A DNA stretch of 64,000 nucleotides from Rugalucina vietnamica (Eukaryota; Mollusca; Bivalvia; Lucinida; Lucinidae), in assembly GCA_964017185.1 (NCBI GenBank), contig OZ024870.1, forward strand, positions 34,860,139 through 34,924,138, read 5' to 3'. Position 1 is the first letter of the stretch. Every line of letters starts with the position of its first letter. The position numbers and the translations under genes are program-made. Of this stretch, positions 1 to 12,577 are shown in pieces. The notes beneath the pieces were generated by a model. It searched no databases and was not told where the DNA came from. It worked only from the letters and a program-made list of their open reading frames with translations.

Positions 1-371
1 TCAGCTGAGCATCATATCACCATGGCTGACACTGCCAACATGAGCAAAAGAGATAGTGCTAGCCTAACGCTGCATGTGTTGCTATTGTTAATGCACCATA
101 ACTGGATTTGCTTGGTACGCTGAAACATGGGTCAAAATGTATTTGGATATAAGGGCCGCACCCCCGCAGTCATTATATCATATTTGATCACCAAACCACC
201 ATGAAAATCGTACCTCAATCCTCTGGAAGAGCTCAGCGTCTATGAGTGTCATCTGTTCGGCTATTTCTCCCGACTTGAAATGTAGCAAATCAGCTGGACT
301 GAAACACAGAGATATGAGAACTGCTTATCTGGGTTTGTCAGATCAGACTGCTCCAAAATGGATGGTGTATA

Positions 372-560
372 CACCTGGACCTCTTTATAACACGGTTAGT
401 TACAACACAGCTTTGGATATGTCAATGATCATTGTTGGACTCCAAATGGACTATTTTTGCTATATGTCTATACATTTTACTCTCATTATAACACGGATTG
501 GATAGCTAACACGGAAATTGGCTTGGACCCCAGCAAAAGTGTTATAAACAGGTTGAGGTG
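372..560 (+). mobile_element. pogo-type MITE (family F) copy 1
   Basis: 189 bp, ends CACCTGGACCTCTTTATAAC and its imperfect inverse, flanked by TA on both sides (370-371, 561-562). The ends resemble those of the Tigger-like element at 19331-20506, so it is probably a non-autonomous pogo derivative. Confidence 0.8.
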
Positions 561-673
561 TATTTTCTTAAGATATAAATTGTTTCACCATGTTTTGGCA
601 TTGCAGCATTTCACCATATATGTATTTGGACTTTGTATTGACTCAAGGTAAATGAAAACCTGTGACATTATAT

Positions 674-926
674 GAGCCGCGGCGCGAAAAAGCGGTCTTC
701 CGGGTTTCCGACCAGGTCCAACACAAACCGGCCTGTACAGTCACAGAAGCAGGCTAGAGGCTTGAAATATTGGCTATAAGTAGAAGAGGAATTGTAATAT
801 CCGAGTAGCGAAAACAAAGGTGCTGATCAGCTGTGCAGTTACTGATCAGCTGTGCAGTTACTGCACTGCTGATCTGCGCCTTTGTTTTCGCATATGCATA
901 AATCCGATTTTCTCATGATGCAGTTC
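674..926 (-). mobile_element. Family A MITE, full copy, palindrome partly duplicated
   Basis: Ends GAGCC and CAGTTC (degenerate). The palindrome carries an extra CTGATCAGCTGTGCAGTTA unit, so the centre is repeated. Flanks ATAT and AAAT. Confidence 0.85.
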
Positions 927-1408
927 AAATATTCTTTTTTTTTATCTCTAACAACTTGTAAGTAAATGTCAGGGATACTGTTTCAAAAATCTTGTGGCAG
1001 ACAATGTTTTTTTTATATTTGACATTTTATTCCATCTTTTTTCTGATTATTATACAAATAGATTCTTTTTCATGATATTTTACAGATTCATCGCAAAACA
1101 ACATGTACAAAGACGTTCAGGCACAACACAAACAATCTTGCTGACCAAATGTTCTTGCACATGTAGATTTTGGTTGTCTTAGCAAAGAAATACATAGATC
1201 CTGAGTAGGCAAAATAAATTCCAGGCCTGATCTAAGTTTTGTTCTCATATTTTTAACATATTATGGCAAGAGCAGAGATTTTAACATATTAAGGCAAGGA
1301 CAGAGATTTTCTAGTGACTAACTAAAACATGCTCTTGTTTCAGAATAAAGGACTGAAATATTCTTTATGATTTGTCCTGATTTGCCAGAGTCTGAAACAC
1401 CACCATAT

Positions 1409-1640
1409 GAGCCGCGTTATGAGAAAACCGGAATTTGCCTATGCAAAAACAAAGGCGCAGATCAGCTGTGCAGTAACTGCACAGCTGATCAGCGCCTTTG
1501 TTTTCGCTACATGGATAGTACAATTCCTCTACTTTCTAAATCCAAAATTTCCAGCCTCTAACCTTTTCCTGTGACTGTACAACCCGGTTTGTGTCAGACC
1601 TGGTCGGAAACCCCAGACCCGTTTTCTCGCGTCATGGCTC
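1409..1640 (+). mobile_element. Family A palindromic MITE, full copy with ATAT duplication
   Basis: Reference copy of the commonest repeat here. About 235 bp, ends GAGCC/GGCTC within roughly 25-bp terminal inverted repeats (GAGCCGCSTCRTGRGAAAAC consensus). A palindrome of about 66 bp lies near one end (arms AAAACAAAGGCGCNGATCAG, centre of paired CTTCGCGGT/ACCGCGAAG or CTGTGCAGT/ACTGCACAG). A 4-bp target duplication ANNT flanks it, here ATAT. Strand + in this list means the palindrome is near the low-coordinate end. There is no coding capacity. Confidence 0.9.
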
Positions 1641-1793
1641 ATATCAATTCTATACCAGGGACAGAAATACAACTCCTACTATATGCTCATTATCATGTCT
1701 CCCCGACACTATCATAAAGAATATAATAAATTGTAGAAAATATCAGACCATCATCTTGAAGTCATCTAAAAACTTGACAAACAATGTTTAACA

Positions 1794-2002
1794 CTGTAGA
1801 TCCGGAAATATTCGCCAGACTTTATTTTTGCTAATTTTCACGAATTGGTTGCCTCGCGAATTCTAAGTTCTCGCTAATAAAGTGTCACTATAAGCTTTAA
1901 ACAATATATGGACATCCACTCGCGAAATCAAGAACTCGCCAAAAATGTGAAATAGAAAATTCACGAAATAAATGTCATGGGAAAATTTCCGAATTTACAG
2001 TA
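1794..2002. mobile_element. TIR MITE with ACTGTAAATTCGGAAA-type ends
   Basis: Left end CACTGTAGATCCGGAAATAT and right end, inverted, TACTGTAAATTCGGAAATTT. About 210 bp, rich in TTCGC/GCGAA motifs. Superfamily not assigned. Confidence 0.65.
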
Positions 2003-2112
2003 GTAAGAATTTATGCAAGCAAATTGTGAGATAACATAAGAATTTCTCACCCTTGGTAAACACAGAATTGCTGATTCCCTGTACTAATACGGCTAGCATC
2101 ACTTAAACTTAC

Positions 2113-2301
2113 TTTGACGTGACAGACAAAGACGACAAACAAGTGACTTGTGACGTCAGCTCCATGTGATGTTTCTTGGTCTCACATTTCTCGATGATCT
2201 TCCGCCGTAGGATCCTGGCCTTCATGAGGTCGCCCTGACACAGCAGTTCAAACACTAGTTCCATCATAGACTCGATCACGCCATCGTCTAACTCATGGGG
2301 A
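2113..2301 (-). CDS. RAPGEF1: RAPGEF1 exon 12: REM domain, MELVF block
   Basis: 189 nt: 1 nt, 62 codons, then AA. Acceptor TTTCAG, donor GTAAGT. MMELVFELLCQGDLMKARIL aligns with human LMELVFRLVCNGELSLARVL. The tail (LTSQVTCLSSLSVTS) is divergent. A 50-bp copy of its middle lies 58 bp upstream in the transcript, at 2359-2408. The gene continues off the low-coordinate end of the window. Confidence 0.95.
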
Positions 2302-5300
2302 CTGAAAGCACAGAAAATACAGTAAAATTGACAGAAAATAATGTAAAATTTCTGTCAAAGGATCCTGGCCTTCATGAGGTCTCCATGACACAGCAGTTCA
2401 AACACTAGCTCTGCGCCGTTGTTTTCGCATAGCCAAAAATCCCATTTTCTAGCGTTGCAGCTCATTTGTCATGCAATGCAGAAAGCTTTTTGAAACTGTC
2501 TCTTTGGTAAGTAACTCACATTGAATGTAACACATTTTGTGCTGAAGTAAACATGTTAAAATGTTGATGCAGGGCAATTTTTAAAGAACTCCCTATAAAT
2601 GTATTATATTCTAAGGCATTCATTATATGGGAAGGATTAGCATACTTCAAATTTTACAACTTAAAAATTTCCTGTATATTGCATAGGCGTGTTTTCGTAA
2701 TGAAAATCTGGAAGTTTTCAAGCCACAAGAGTCAAATATGTTTATCTCATCAGGTCTACCACACGTATAAGCAGTGAGAAAGTGTTATTGGCCGTCTTTT
2801 TGTTATAGAAGATGCATTGTACTATCCGAATAGCGAAAACAAAGGCGCTGATCAGCTTCGCAGTTACTGCGAAGCTGATCTGCGCCTTTGTTTTCGCATA
2901 GACTAAAATTCCTGTTTTCTCACGTCGCGGCTTGAATATTTACCTCATAAGGTCTACCACACGTATAAGCAGTGAGAAAGCATTGTTGGCCGTCTTTTTG
3001 TTATCCTGTGAGTACTGGAACTTCTGGAACCTGTACAGTAACTTCTCGATCAGCTCCTTGGAGGAGATGAATGTCCTGTAGGTCGTCAGGAAAGCTTCCT
3101 GGTACATAAACTCTGAAAAGGAGTAATTAACCCATTAATGATGGATGGATTCACCCATCATTATCATATGAGCCACCTCGTGGGAAAACCAACCATGTGG
3201 TTTCCGAACAGGTCCCACACAAACCGGCCTGTACAGCTACAGAAGCAGGCTAGAAGCTTGAAATTTTGGAGTTAAGTAGAGGAGGAATTGTACTATCCGA
3301 GTAGCGAAAACAAAGGCGCTGATCAGCTTCGCGGTTACCGCGAAGCTGATCTGCGTCTTTGTTTTTGCCTATGCAGATTTTTGTTTTTCCCATGAGATGG
3401 CTCATTTGGGTGAGTCAACTTTAATTTTTAGGAGCTTCAGGAGTGATTTTAACATTTTATTTAATTTTCCATAAAACAGAATAACCCGAGAAGGGATGCC
3501 GTGTTCTGCGGTGTTACATCTGGGCCTATACTGTGGAGCTATAACTATGTCCCATAAATAAGACGCCAGGCTTATATGAGTTAAATTGACTGATATATGT
3601 GATGATTGCACCTTGCCAGCCTTATCATTAAGATGAGTTGAACCTGTAGGGTACAAAAAATAAATTTCAATCTCATGAAATCATTTTTGGAATGAAATAC
3701 CTGAATACGTACAAGCAGTTACCCAAACATAAGTCACCTGAGCCGAGACGCGAGAAAACTGGTCTTCGGGGTTTCCGACCAGGTCTGACACAAACCTAGC
3801 TGTACAAGCACAGAAGATGACTAGAGACTGGAAATTTTGGATTTAGAAAGAAGAGCAATTGTACTATCCGACTGTACTAAAGGCGCGAAGCTGATCTGCG
3901 CCTTTGTTTTCGCATAAGCGAAAATCCCGTTTTCTCATGATGCGGCTAATCTCATCTGAAGTTAATTTTGTTTGCATCAAAAATAAGATGCCACTTTTGT
4001 AGGGTTCAAAATACTGTTACAGTTAACCCTTGATTTAAACCGAGTAGAGGTTTATTGCATCTGATTTGAGACTTCAATGTTTAACATGAAGCCAGAAAGT
4101 CAAATAACATCTAGCTTACAATATTGTGATATTGAAGATTTAATGTTTGGTGTGCTTTGTTTAAAATGAAATTAAATGCTATTCAAAAGCAGATATGGAC
4201 AGGTATATTTTAGGAGGCTGAAAATAAATACATGAGCCACATCATGAAAACTCACATTTTGCATATGCGAAAACAAAGGCGCAAGTTAATACTGTTGCTG
4301 TCATCTGTTTAACTGGCGCAGATCAGGTTAGTAACTAGAATTTGTTTTCTATGTGAAAACTGATGTCTCCCCCCTTTCTACGTGCATGTCCAAAATATGC
4401 AAGCAAGAGTTCTAGTTCTTGTGCATCACATATCCTGTCATTCTGTTTTATAAGTGTACCAAGTTTCATTGAAATATCTCTTACGGTTTTCAAGTTATAG
4501 AAAAGGCACGAAAGTGTTTGGAAAATAATCAAAGGGAAATAACTCCAAAGATATGAAAGCAAGAGTAATGATTCTTGTGCATCATGCTTTATAAGTGTAC
4601 CATGTTTCATTGAAAAATCTCTAATGGTTTTTGAGTTATAGAGCAGACAAGAAATTAAATGAAAAATAATCAAAGGGAAATAACTCCAAAGATATGCAAG
4701 CAAGAGTTATGGTTCTTTAGCATGATACATCATCTCATCGTGCTTTATAAGTGTACCAAGTTTCAAAGGGAAATAACTCCAAAGATATGAAAGCAAGAGT
4801 TATAATTCTTGTGCATGACACATCGTCTCATCATGCTTTATAAGTGTACCAAGTTTCACTGGAATTTCTCTTACGGTTTTCAAGTTATAGGGTGGACACG
4901 AAATTGTATGGAAAATAATCAAAGGGAAATTACTCCAAAGATATGCAAGCAAGAGTTATGGTTCTTTAGCATAATCTCATTGTGCTTTATAAGTGTACCA
5001 AGTTTCATTGAAATAACTCATACGATTTTCGAGTTATAAAGCGGACACGAAATTGTATGGAAAATAATCAAAGGGAAATAACTCATAAAATACTCAAGCC
5101 AGAGTTATGGTTCTTATGCATGACACATCGTCTGATCATGCTCAATAAGTGTACCAAGTTTTATTGAAAAATCTTAAACGGTTTTCAAGTTATACAGCGG
5201 ACACGAAATTGTATCGAAAATAATCAAAGGGAAATAACTTCAAAAATACTCAAGCCAGAGTTATGGTTCTTGTGCATGACACATCACCTCGTCGTGGTCT

Positions 5301-8300
5301 ACAAGTGTACCAAGTTTCATTGAAAAATCTTTAACGGTTTTCAAGTTATACAGCGGACACGAAATTGTATCGAAAATAATCAAAGGGAAATAACTCCAAA
5401 AATACTCAAGCTAGAGTTATGGTTCTTGTGCATGACACATCGTCTCGTCGTGGTCTACAAGTGTACCAAGTTTCATTGAAAAATCTTTCACGGTTTTCAA
5501 GTTATACAGCGGACACGAAATTGTATCGAAAATAATCAAAGGGATACTCAAGCTAGAGTTATGGTTCTTGTGCATGACACATCGTCTCATCGTGGTTTAC
5601 AAGTGTACCAAGTTTCATTGAAAAATCTTTAACGGTTTTCAAGTTATAGAGCGGACACGATTTGTGACGGACAGACAGACAGACAGACAGACGGACGGAC
5701 GGACGGACAGACAGACAGACAGACGGACGGACGGACGGACGGACGGACAGACGCACGGACAGACGCACGGGGAAAAACAATATGTCTCCCGACCCTGTCG
5801 GGGGGAGACATAATAACCGCGAAGCTGATTAGCGCCTTTTTTTTTCCCGCTACACAGATAGTACTGTTCCTCTACTTTCAAAATCTGAAATTTCCAGCAT
5901 CTAGCCATCGTCTGTGCTTGTACAGCTCGGTTTGTGTTGGAACTGACCAACCCAGATTGTTGATTATCTCATGCAAAGGCTCATATTTAAATCTGTGAAA
6001 CGTGTAAAAGGAAAGCTACAAGTTCCAAAATCATTTAAATCCTGGCTATGGCTTTTATTTTGTCTCTATACAATTTGATCTGAAAAACGTTATTTTACAA
6101 ACAAGCAAAAATTCAAAACTTATAAAATGAAATGTAATGAAAGCACAAAACTTAGTTAAAGTATAAACAGAATTAAAGTATATCAGACAAAATGTCTTTA
6201 AAGTACAACAAAATCTAAAAGGAAAGAAATTTGTGATCAATCTATGAAAATAACTCAACAATACAGGAATAACTAAAAGAACAACATTGAGTGACAACTA
6301 GCTCCTAAAACACAAAGTCAAAAGTAGACCAAATCAAACAGGGGGTGGGAGAAAAGGGGTGGAATACACAGCAGAATATATGGCACGATTCCATGGCGCT
6401 AGAAACATGATATCTTTGCTTTTATCTGTTAAATGTTTAAAGCATAATTATGTTTCTTCTTCTTTTTCTATAAAGTATTTAAAATGTCCGCAAAACTACA
6501 TGCACACATCTTAATCTGACAGCTTTTTCATGCTCATTACGAAAACATGCCCATATGATATACAGTATTTTTTTCATGGCAAAAATCGATAAATTTTCAG
6601 ATGAAATTTTTTGATATTTTTCTCATTTTTGCTCAAAACATAGATTGTGGGTACACGTTAGAACCGCCTCGCCGAGGCTGTTCTAATGAGTACCCACAAT
6701 CTATGTTTTGGAGCAAAAATAAGAAAAATAGGTAAACCCCTGCATACCCCAGGTTTTCTACATAAAAGTGGGGTTTAAGGGGGTATACATTTCACGGACA
6801 TGTTTTCCTGATGTATTAACCTATGCATCCCTTGTAAATCCCATGTGGACTGTAAACAGTAGTTACTATGCAAAAATCTGTCTAAAAAAGGAAAAATAAC
6901 ATTTCTATTGTAAACCTTTTAACTTGTTCATTGTTTTTAAAATGATATGTGTAGTAAATTGACAGTCCACATAGAATTTAAGCACACAATGAAGATATCA
7001 GGCAATGTCAAGCGGCAATAAGAAAATTGTACATTTAAATTACTGTCAAGAAACAGAACACTGTGCCAAAGGCTTTTCATAATTTGTCTATTACGCAATA
7101 TGAGCAGTTAAGCAAGACATTGCCTGAAAACTTCACCCACATTTCAAACCAAGCTGATTCTCCAAGCTAAAACATGCTCTCAAAATTCACAGGGGTTGGC
7201 GCATATACTTTTTGTCATTATTTTATCTTATTTATTTAATCAAAAATTAAAAAAAAATATATATATTTTTTTTTGTGTGTTTTTTTTTTTCATACGACCA
7301 AAATATATGCAGCACCCTCTCTAGTTTAATATCGAATCTAGTTTCTATCACTTTTTCATGCTTCTTAAAACAAAATATTTGTATAAGATGCTAAAACAGA
7401 ATGTCTAAATACTGTATAATATTAAGGATGGCCAGAAATCAATTCATTCAGTTGAGAATTTGACCATTCTAGACTTTATAATTATCTAACATAAAGGTAA
7501 CAAATCATGACAACTACTTGGTTACATATGAGCCATCTCGTGAGAAAACAATGTGGTTTTCAAACAGGTCTGACACAAACCGAGCTGTAAAAGCATAGGA
7601 GATGGCTAGAACCATGTAGCAAAAACAAAGGCGCTGATCAGCTTCGCAGTTACTGCGAAGCTGATCTGCGACTTTGTTTTCGCCTATGCAGATTGTTGGA
7701 TTTCTCATGATGTGGCTCATTTGTTAAGATATCATGCTTCATTTCTCCAGCGGCTATTCAGTGCTATTTATAGAACTAGTAGACTGTGCCACAACAATTC
7801 ACGACAGACTGCTTACCTTCTTGGTTTACCAAGTCGCTGTGAGACCCTTATATACACAGAATACATGTTTCAAAACTAGTCAATAAGCTTCTAAATTAGT
7901 TAAATAAAATTTTGCAAGAAATACTGTGCTTTTTGTATTGAATTTTGCTAATGGGCAAGTCATTTTTCACCACAATTTCTAGCCATTGTTTAATAAAATA
8001 ATACAACAGTGGAACTTAAAAAAAACAACAACATGAGATATTCACGTTTTAGGATTATCATAAATGAGCCGCCTCATGGGAAAACCAACAATCCGCATAG
8101 GCCAAAACAAAGACGCAGATCAGCTTCGCGGTCACCGCGAAGCTGATCAGCGCTTTTGTTTTCGCTACTCTGATAGTACAATTCCTCCTCTACTTAACCC
8201 AAAAATGTCAAGCTTCTAGCCTGCTTCTGTGACTGTACAGCCTGATTTGTGTCAGACCTGTTCGGAAACCACATTGTTGGTTTTCCCACGAGATGGCTCA

Positions 8301-11300
8301 AATAATAATAGTTAGCTGTAGACGGTTACATTGAAAAAGGTTGATAAAATGACTGGCACATTAGCAGAATGCGTGTTAAAATATGTGAAATAATTAAATC
8401 TTAATAATATTAAATGTATTATCAAAAATATGGTACGAGTAGTGCAGTGCAATATGAATGAGATAATGAATAAAATATTTGCATGCTAAATGAGAAAAAT
8501 TTTTGATCCCTATCCCTATACCAATGCATTAAACTTATGCATATGTAATATAATAATTAAATGTATATATTTGAGCTGTGTCATGAAACAACCAACATTT
8601 TCCATATGCGAAAACAAAGCCGCAGATCAGCTTCGCAGTAACTGCGAAGCTGATCAGCGCCTTTGTTTTCGCTACACGGATAGTACAATTCATCTACTTT
8701 CTAAATCCAAAATTTCCAGCCTCTAGCCTGCTTCTGTGCTTGTACAGCTCGTTTTTGTGTCAGACCTGTTTGGAAACCACATCGTTGGTTTTTCATGATG
8801 CCGCTCATTTCTTTACTACCATATGTGCTATAAATAATAACAACAGAAATGGAAAATGGAACCCAAGCATTGGGATACATTTGAGCCTTATCATGAGAAA
8901 ACTGCAAATGCGAAACAAAGGTACACAGCAGCTGAGCAGCAATCATTCTATGAAGCATTTGATTGGGTGAGCATTTGAGCCGCCTCGTGGGAAAACCAAC
9001 AATGTGGTTTCCGACCAGGTCCGACATTAACCGACCTATACAGTCCCAGAAAAGAGCTAGAATCTTGAAATTTTGGATTTAAGTAGAAGAGGAACTGTAC
9101 TATCTGTGTAGCGAAAACAAAGACGCTGATCAGCTTTGCGGTTACCGCGAAGCTGATCTGCGTCTTTGTTTTCGCATATGCAGATTGTTGGTTTTCCCAT
9201 GCGGCGGCTCAGGGTGAGACACAAATCACCTTGCTCAACTCAAACAATAACAGAAGTTTTGAAATCAGAAATAAATAGCTGCTATTGACCTTGTGCTCAC
9301 TCAATGTAATTTGCACTGCATGTGCTAAATGAAGGTTTTCTCATGACAGGGCATTACATTTTACATGGCATTTCACTTGTAGCAACATACAAAATGTAAA
9401 AGTCATCGAAACAAAGGGAGACCAGTCCGCAGACCAGTAGAAATGAAGGGAGGTAACTCACCACTTTTAGCAGCAGCAGCAGCGTGGACAATAAGAGCAT
9501 CAACAGAGCCACCACGGATGTCTGGTCCATCTTCACCCTGAATAATATTGTGTTATAACTAATTAGTGAATCTAATCACACGAAGGTCTTCTTATTTTGG
9601 TTGAATTGGGACATCTCTGACATTAATGGTTCCTTAACGGTGATGGACCTAATCTTTGCCATCCAATCGTATCTGTGAGGCAAAACAACTTTGAGTGCAG
9701 GCTTCCCTTGATGTACAATGAAAGAAAATCTTTCACAAACGTAATTGGTTTAAACATATTTCTTCCCATATATACAATAATAGAACACATACTAAGTAAA
9801 CAGGATTGGAACGGAAGCTTACAGCTTATACTGTTCTTTTCCTTCTGAGATATACAATATCGTTTTATAAATAATGGCAAAAATGTATATTAATTTTTTA
9901 TCATACCTGTTTCTTGCGTACAAGTTGATCCGAGACATCTATATCATCTAGAGGATTGAGTTCCGCGAAGTCCGAGTCGGCATCTTTAGGTATATCTGGT
10001 TTTACGACAGGTTCTGTCGGCGTGGTGATGTCTACCACCTGACCAGCAGGGGCAGACGCTCGCTTCTGTTCACTGGAAAATCAAAATGAGGCAAAATGAT
10101 ATCAAGCAAAAAAAAAGCAAAATTTTCCACAACAATATTTTTTCAGTGGAAGTTTTGACTATTGTCCTTCTTACACCTTCTTTCTGAAACTGCTTTTTTT
10201 AAAATAACACTTTTCTGAAAGGCATTAAGAAAAAAAAAATTCATAATATCACCCTTTTGTATTCCAAAAGTCCTAATAAGTGTCACCTACTTGTTGAAAA
10301 TAATTTTGAATAGGGCATTTTACATAGTGAAAATGTGAGCAAGGGAAGTAACTATTTTGCAGCAAAAATTCAAAATCAATATTTTTTTGTTTAAATTGTG
10401 CAAACAAAAACAAAATTGTATGGTATACATATCTGAGCTCCAAACACTTTAAATGATTCAAAAAATATGCTTGAATTTCAGTTTACCATCCTTGTAAATG
10501 CAAAAGATAATTTCTGGACATAAAACTTTTGTTAGAAAATTGATTTTCATAATTTTTGCTGCACTTTTTAAGACTTTTGGAATGCAAAAGGATGACAGGG
10601 TCATCAACCTATAAGACGTATATAGGTTGATGACCCTGTTAAACAGACGTATAACCTATACGTCTGTAACACGTTACAGACGTATAGGTTATGACTTGAA
10701 TGTTATGCGACAGTCTGCATGCTTAGTTTTTAACCCAATCACGGTTGATAACTATGCTGCCTTCTTTAATTGCACGCCGGTGGGTCGAGCGTCAGACTCT
10801 ATGATGGCCCCGACTTAAAGCTATTCATTTTAGTTGGTTGGGGCCGGAGCTTCTTGTCTGTTGCTTGGCCCACCGGGGTCCAACTGATGGTTTTCTTTAG
10901 CTCCGGAGTTAGTAAGTTATTTGGCGCCCAGGGATCTCCATCGTCGCGCAGCTTACTGAATCTGTGAGTCCTGGTTTTTGATTCATCAGGATGTTTATCA
11001 TGATTTATTTGTTTGTTCTTGATGATTCATTTACTAGTTAGAGATTCACCACGAGGACCGAAGAACTAACTAAATGTTATGAACCACTGCAGAAGCTGAG
11101 GGTGAGGTTACGGCCGTGTAAAATCGATTTAAACCCGCCAGTAACTTTGTATGATCGTTCCAAGTCGATACTTCTGTGGTGGTTCTTTTTGTTTTATGTC
11201 TTGGTGTTTAAAATATTTTTGTGCTGTTGGCGCCTTATGTATGTTTGCATATTTTTAGTTAAGTTAAGGTAACTGAGTGGCCACCTATTGGGAAAATAGT

Positions 11301-12523
11301 TGCTCATTCGGCTTACAAAATGTTTAATGTATAAGTACCTGATTGTTAGTTTGGTTTTTTTCCCATCTTGGTTTTTGGAGTGGGAGTCTTTTTCTGATTG
11401 CGCCTTTTCCTGATCTTTGCCTACTTGTACTTTTTCATAATCTTCTGGTGGTGTTTCAGGAAAAGGTGATTTTTAAAAAGGCAGTTTGAAAACTTAGAAC
11501 ATATTGAACATTTTCACAGTGCATGATGGTTCTACAATTACACAATAAACATATCAAACTCTTGCTTAATGTGGGTTCCTGGCTTCAGATTTATCTCTCA
11601 AAAGTTAAGTTACTTGACTTACATGTCTAGATCTTGGTTCAAGTTGGCTCCCGGTTCAATTAGGCTGATAGATTTATCTCTCATGGCTTCCGCTGTGGTG
11701 TCCGACTGACTGGACGTTGTTGACACCTGGCTGTCACGGTGACCACCGTACTGAAGAAAAGACAAGAAAAGCTTTATCTCATCCTACTGAAAGAACATTG
11801 TTGATACTAAAAATCTTGTCTATTGTGGTGACCACCAAAATGAAAGAATGAGAATATATGCAGTTATTTGAAGGTCCGTTTAATCAAATATCAGAAAGGT
11901 ATATTCTGTCAGTTAATATCTTTAGATATGAACATTTACTTCAGTCTCATTTGAAATTAAAGGTTTAATTTTCAACATTATTTCTTTAAAAAAAATGTTC
12001 CAAATGAAATAGAACTAATTTAGCACTCTTAGGATGTTTTTGTTCAGAAGTTTGGCTATGACAACAATGCAATCTTGCATTAAAGTTCTTTTTTCATTTT
12101 GAAAGGGAGATGGGAGTCTAAGATTACAGTACCTTTCTTTTCATGGGTAATGCTGGCATAGATGGCGATGCAGGCTCACTTCCAGCGAGGGACGAATCCG
12201 AACTAAAGTCTGATATAACACTGATGGTGTTGGAGCGCGGGTACAGTGTGTAAGACAGTTCTTTCTGGTGCTGGTGCCACTGGGCTTCGTAGAAGTTTAT
12301 AGAATGACGGGAAATATAGTCTATACCTCCTTGCGGCTGTGTGTACTGACCAAATGTCTGCATGTACGCTTGGACTGAAATTGAAGGAAATATGACAATC
12401 ATGATGAAATCATATTGTGAATAAATACAACATAGCTAAAATAGAGTGTTTAATGCTCAAATTTTAGTTTTTAAGTGCTCATCATTAGAATTTCAGACAA
12501 TCTGTCTTTTACTTTTGCTGTTT

Positions 12524-12577
<54 letters not shown>

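Larger units (their letters stand above)
1..2112. other. Intron 12 (incomplete) of RAPGEF1
   Basis: Contains one pogo-type MITE (372-560), two family A MITEs (674-926, 1409-1640), a 33-bp tandem duplication at about 1245-1310 (TTTTAACATATTA motif) and a TIR MITE at 1794-2002. Nothing recognisable in 1-369. Confidence 0.8.
3113..9461. other. Intron 10 of RAPGEF1
   Basis: Holds several family A MITEs, a pearl-like element nested in one of them, a family B hairpin MITE and a TTAA-type MITE. The stretches 5983-6540, 6809-7529, 7719-8065, 8300-8570 and 9211-9461 are AT-rich with no feature I recognise, apart from a T/A low-complexity run near 7240-7290. Confidence 0.75.
9538..11622. other. Introns 9 and 8 of RAPGEF1 (with exon 9 between)
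   Basis: Intron 9 (9538-9906) shows nothing recognisable. Intron 8 (10073-11622) has nested palindromes at 10595-10692, an imperfect 100-nt stem-loop at 10776-10878, and otherwise unassigned AT-rich sequence. Confidence 0.7.

Noticed and set aside
2113..3112. Simple tandem duplication of exons 11-12
   Set aside because: The order of full and partial exons (12 full, 12 partial, 11 partial, 11 full) does not follow from one tandem duplication.
5639..5950. Open frames rich in Ser-Val-Arg-Pro repeats
   Set aside because: They are translations of the GACA/GACG microsatellite.
10627..10967. Small open frames after the palindromes
   Set aside because: Short, no domain, and they cover the stem-loop structure instead of protein-like sequence.
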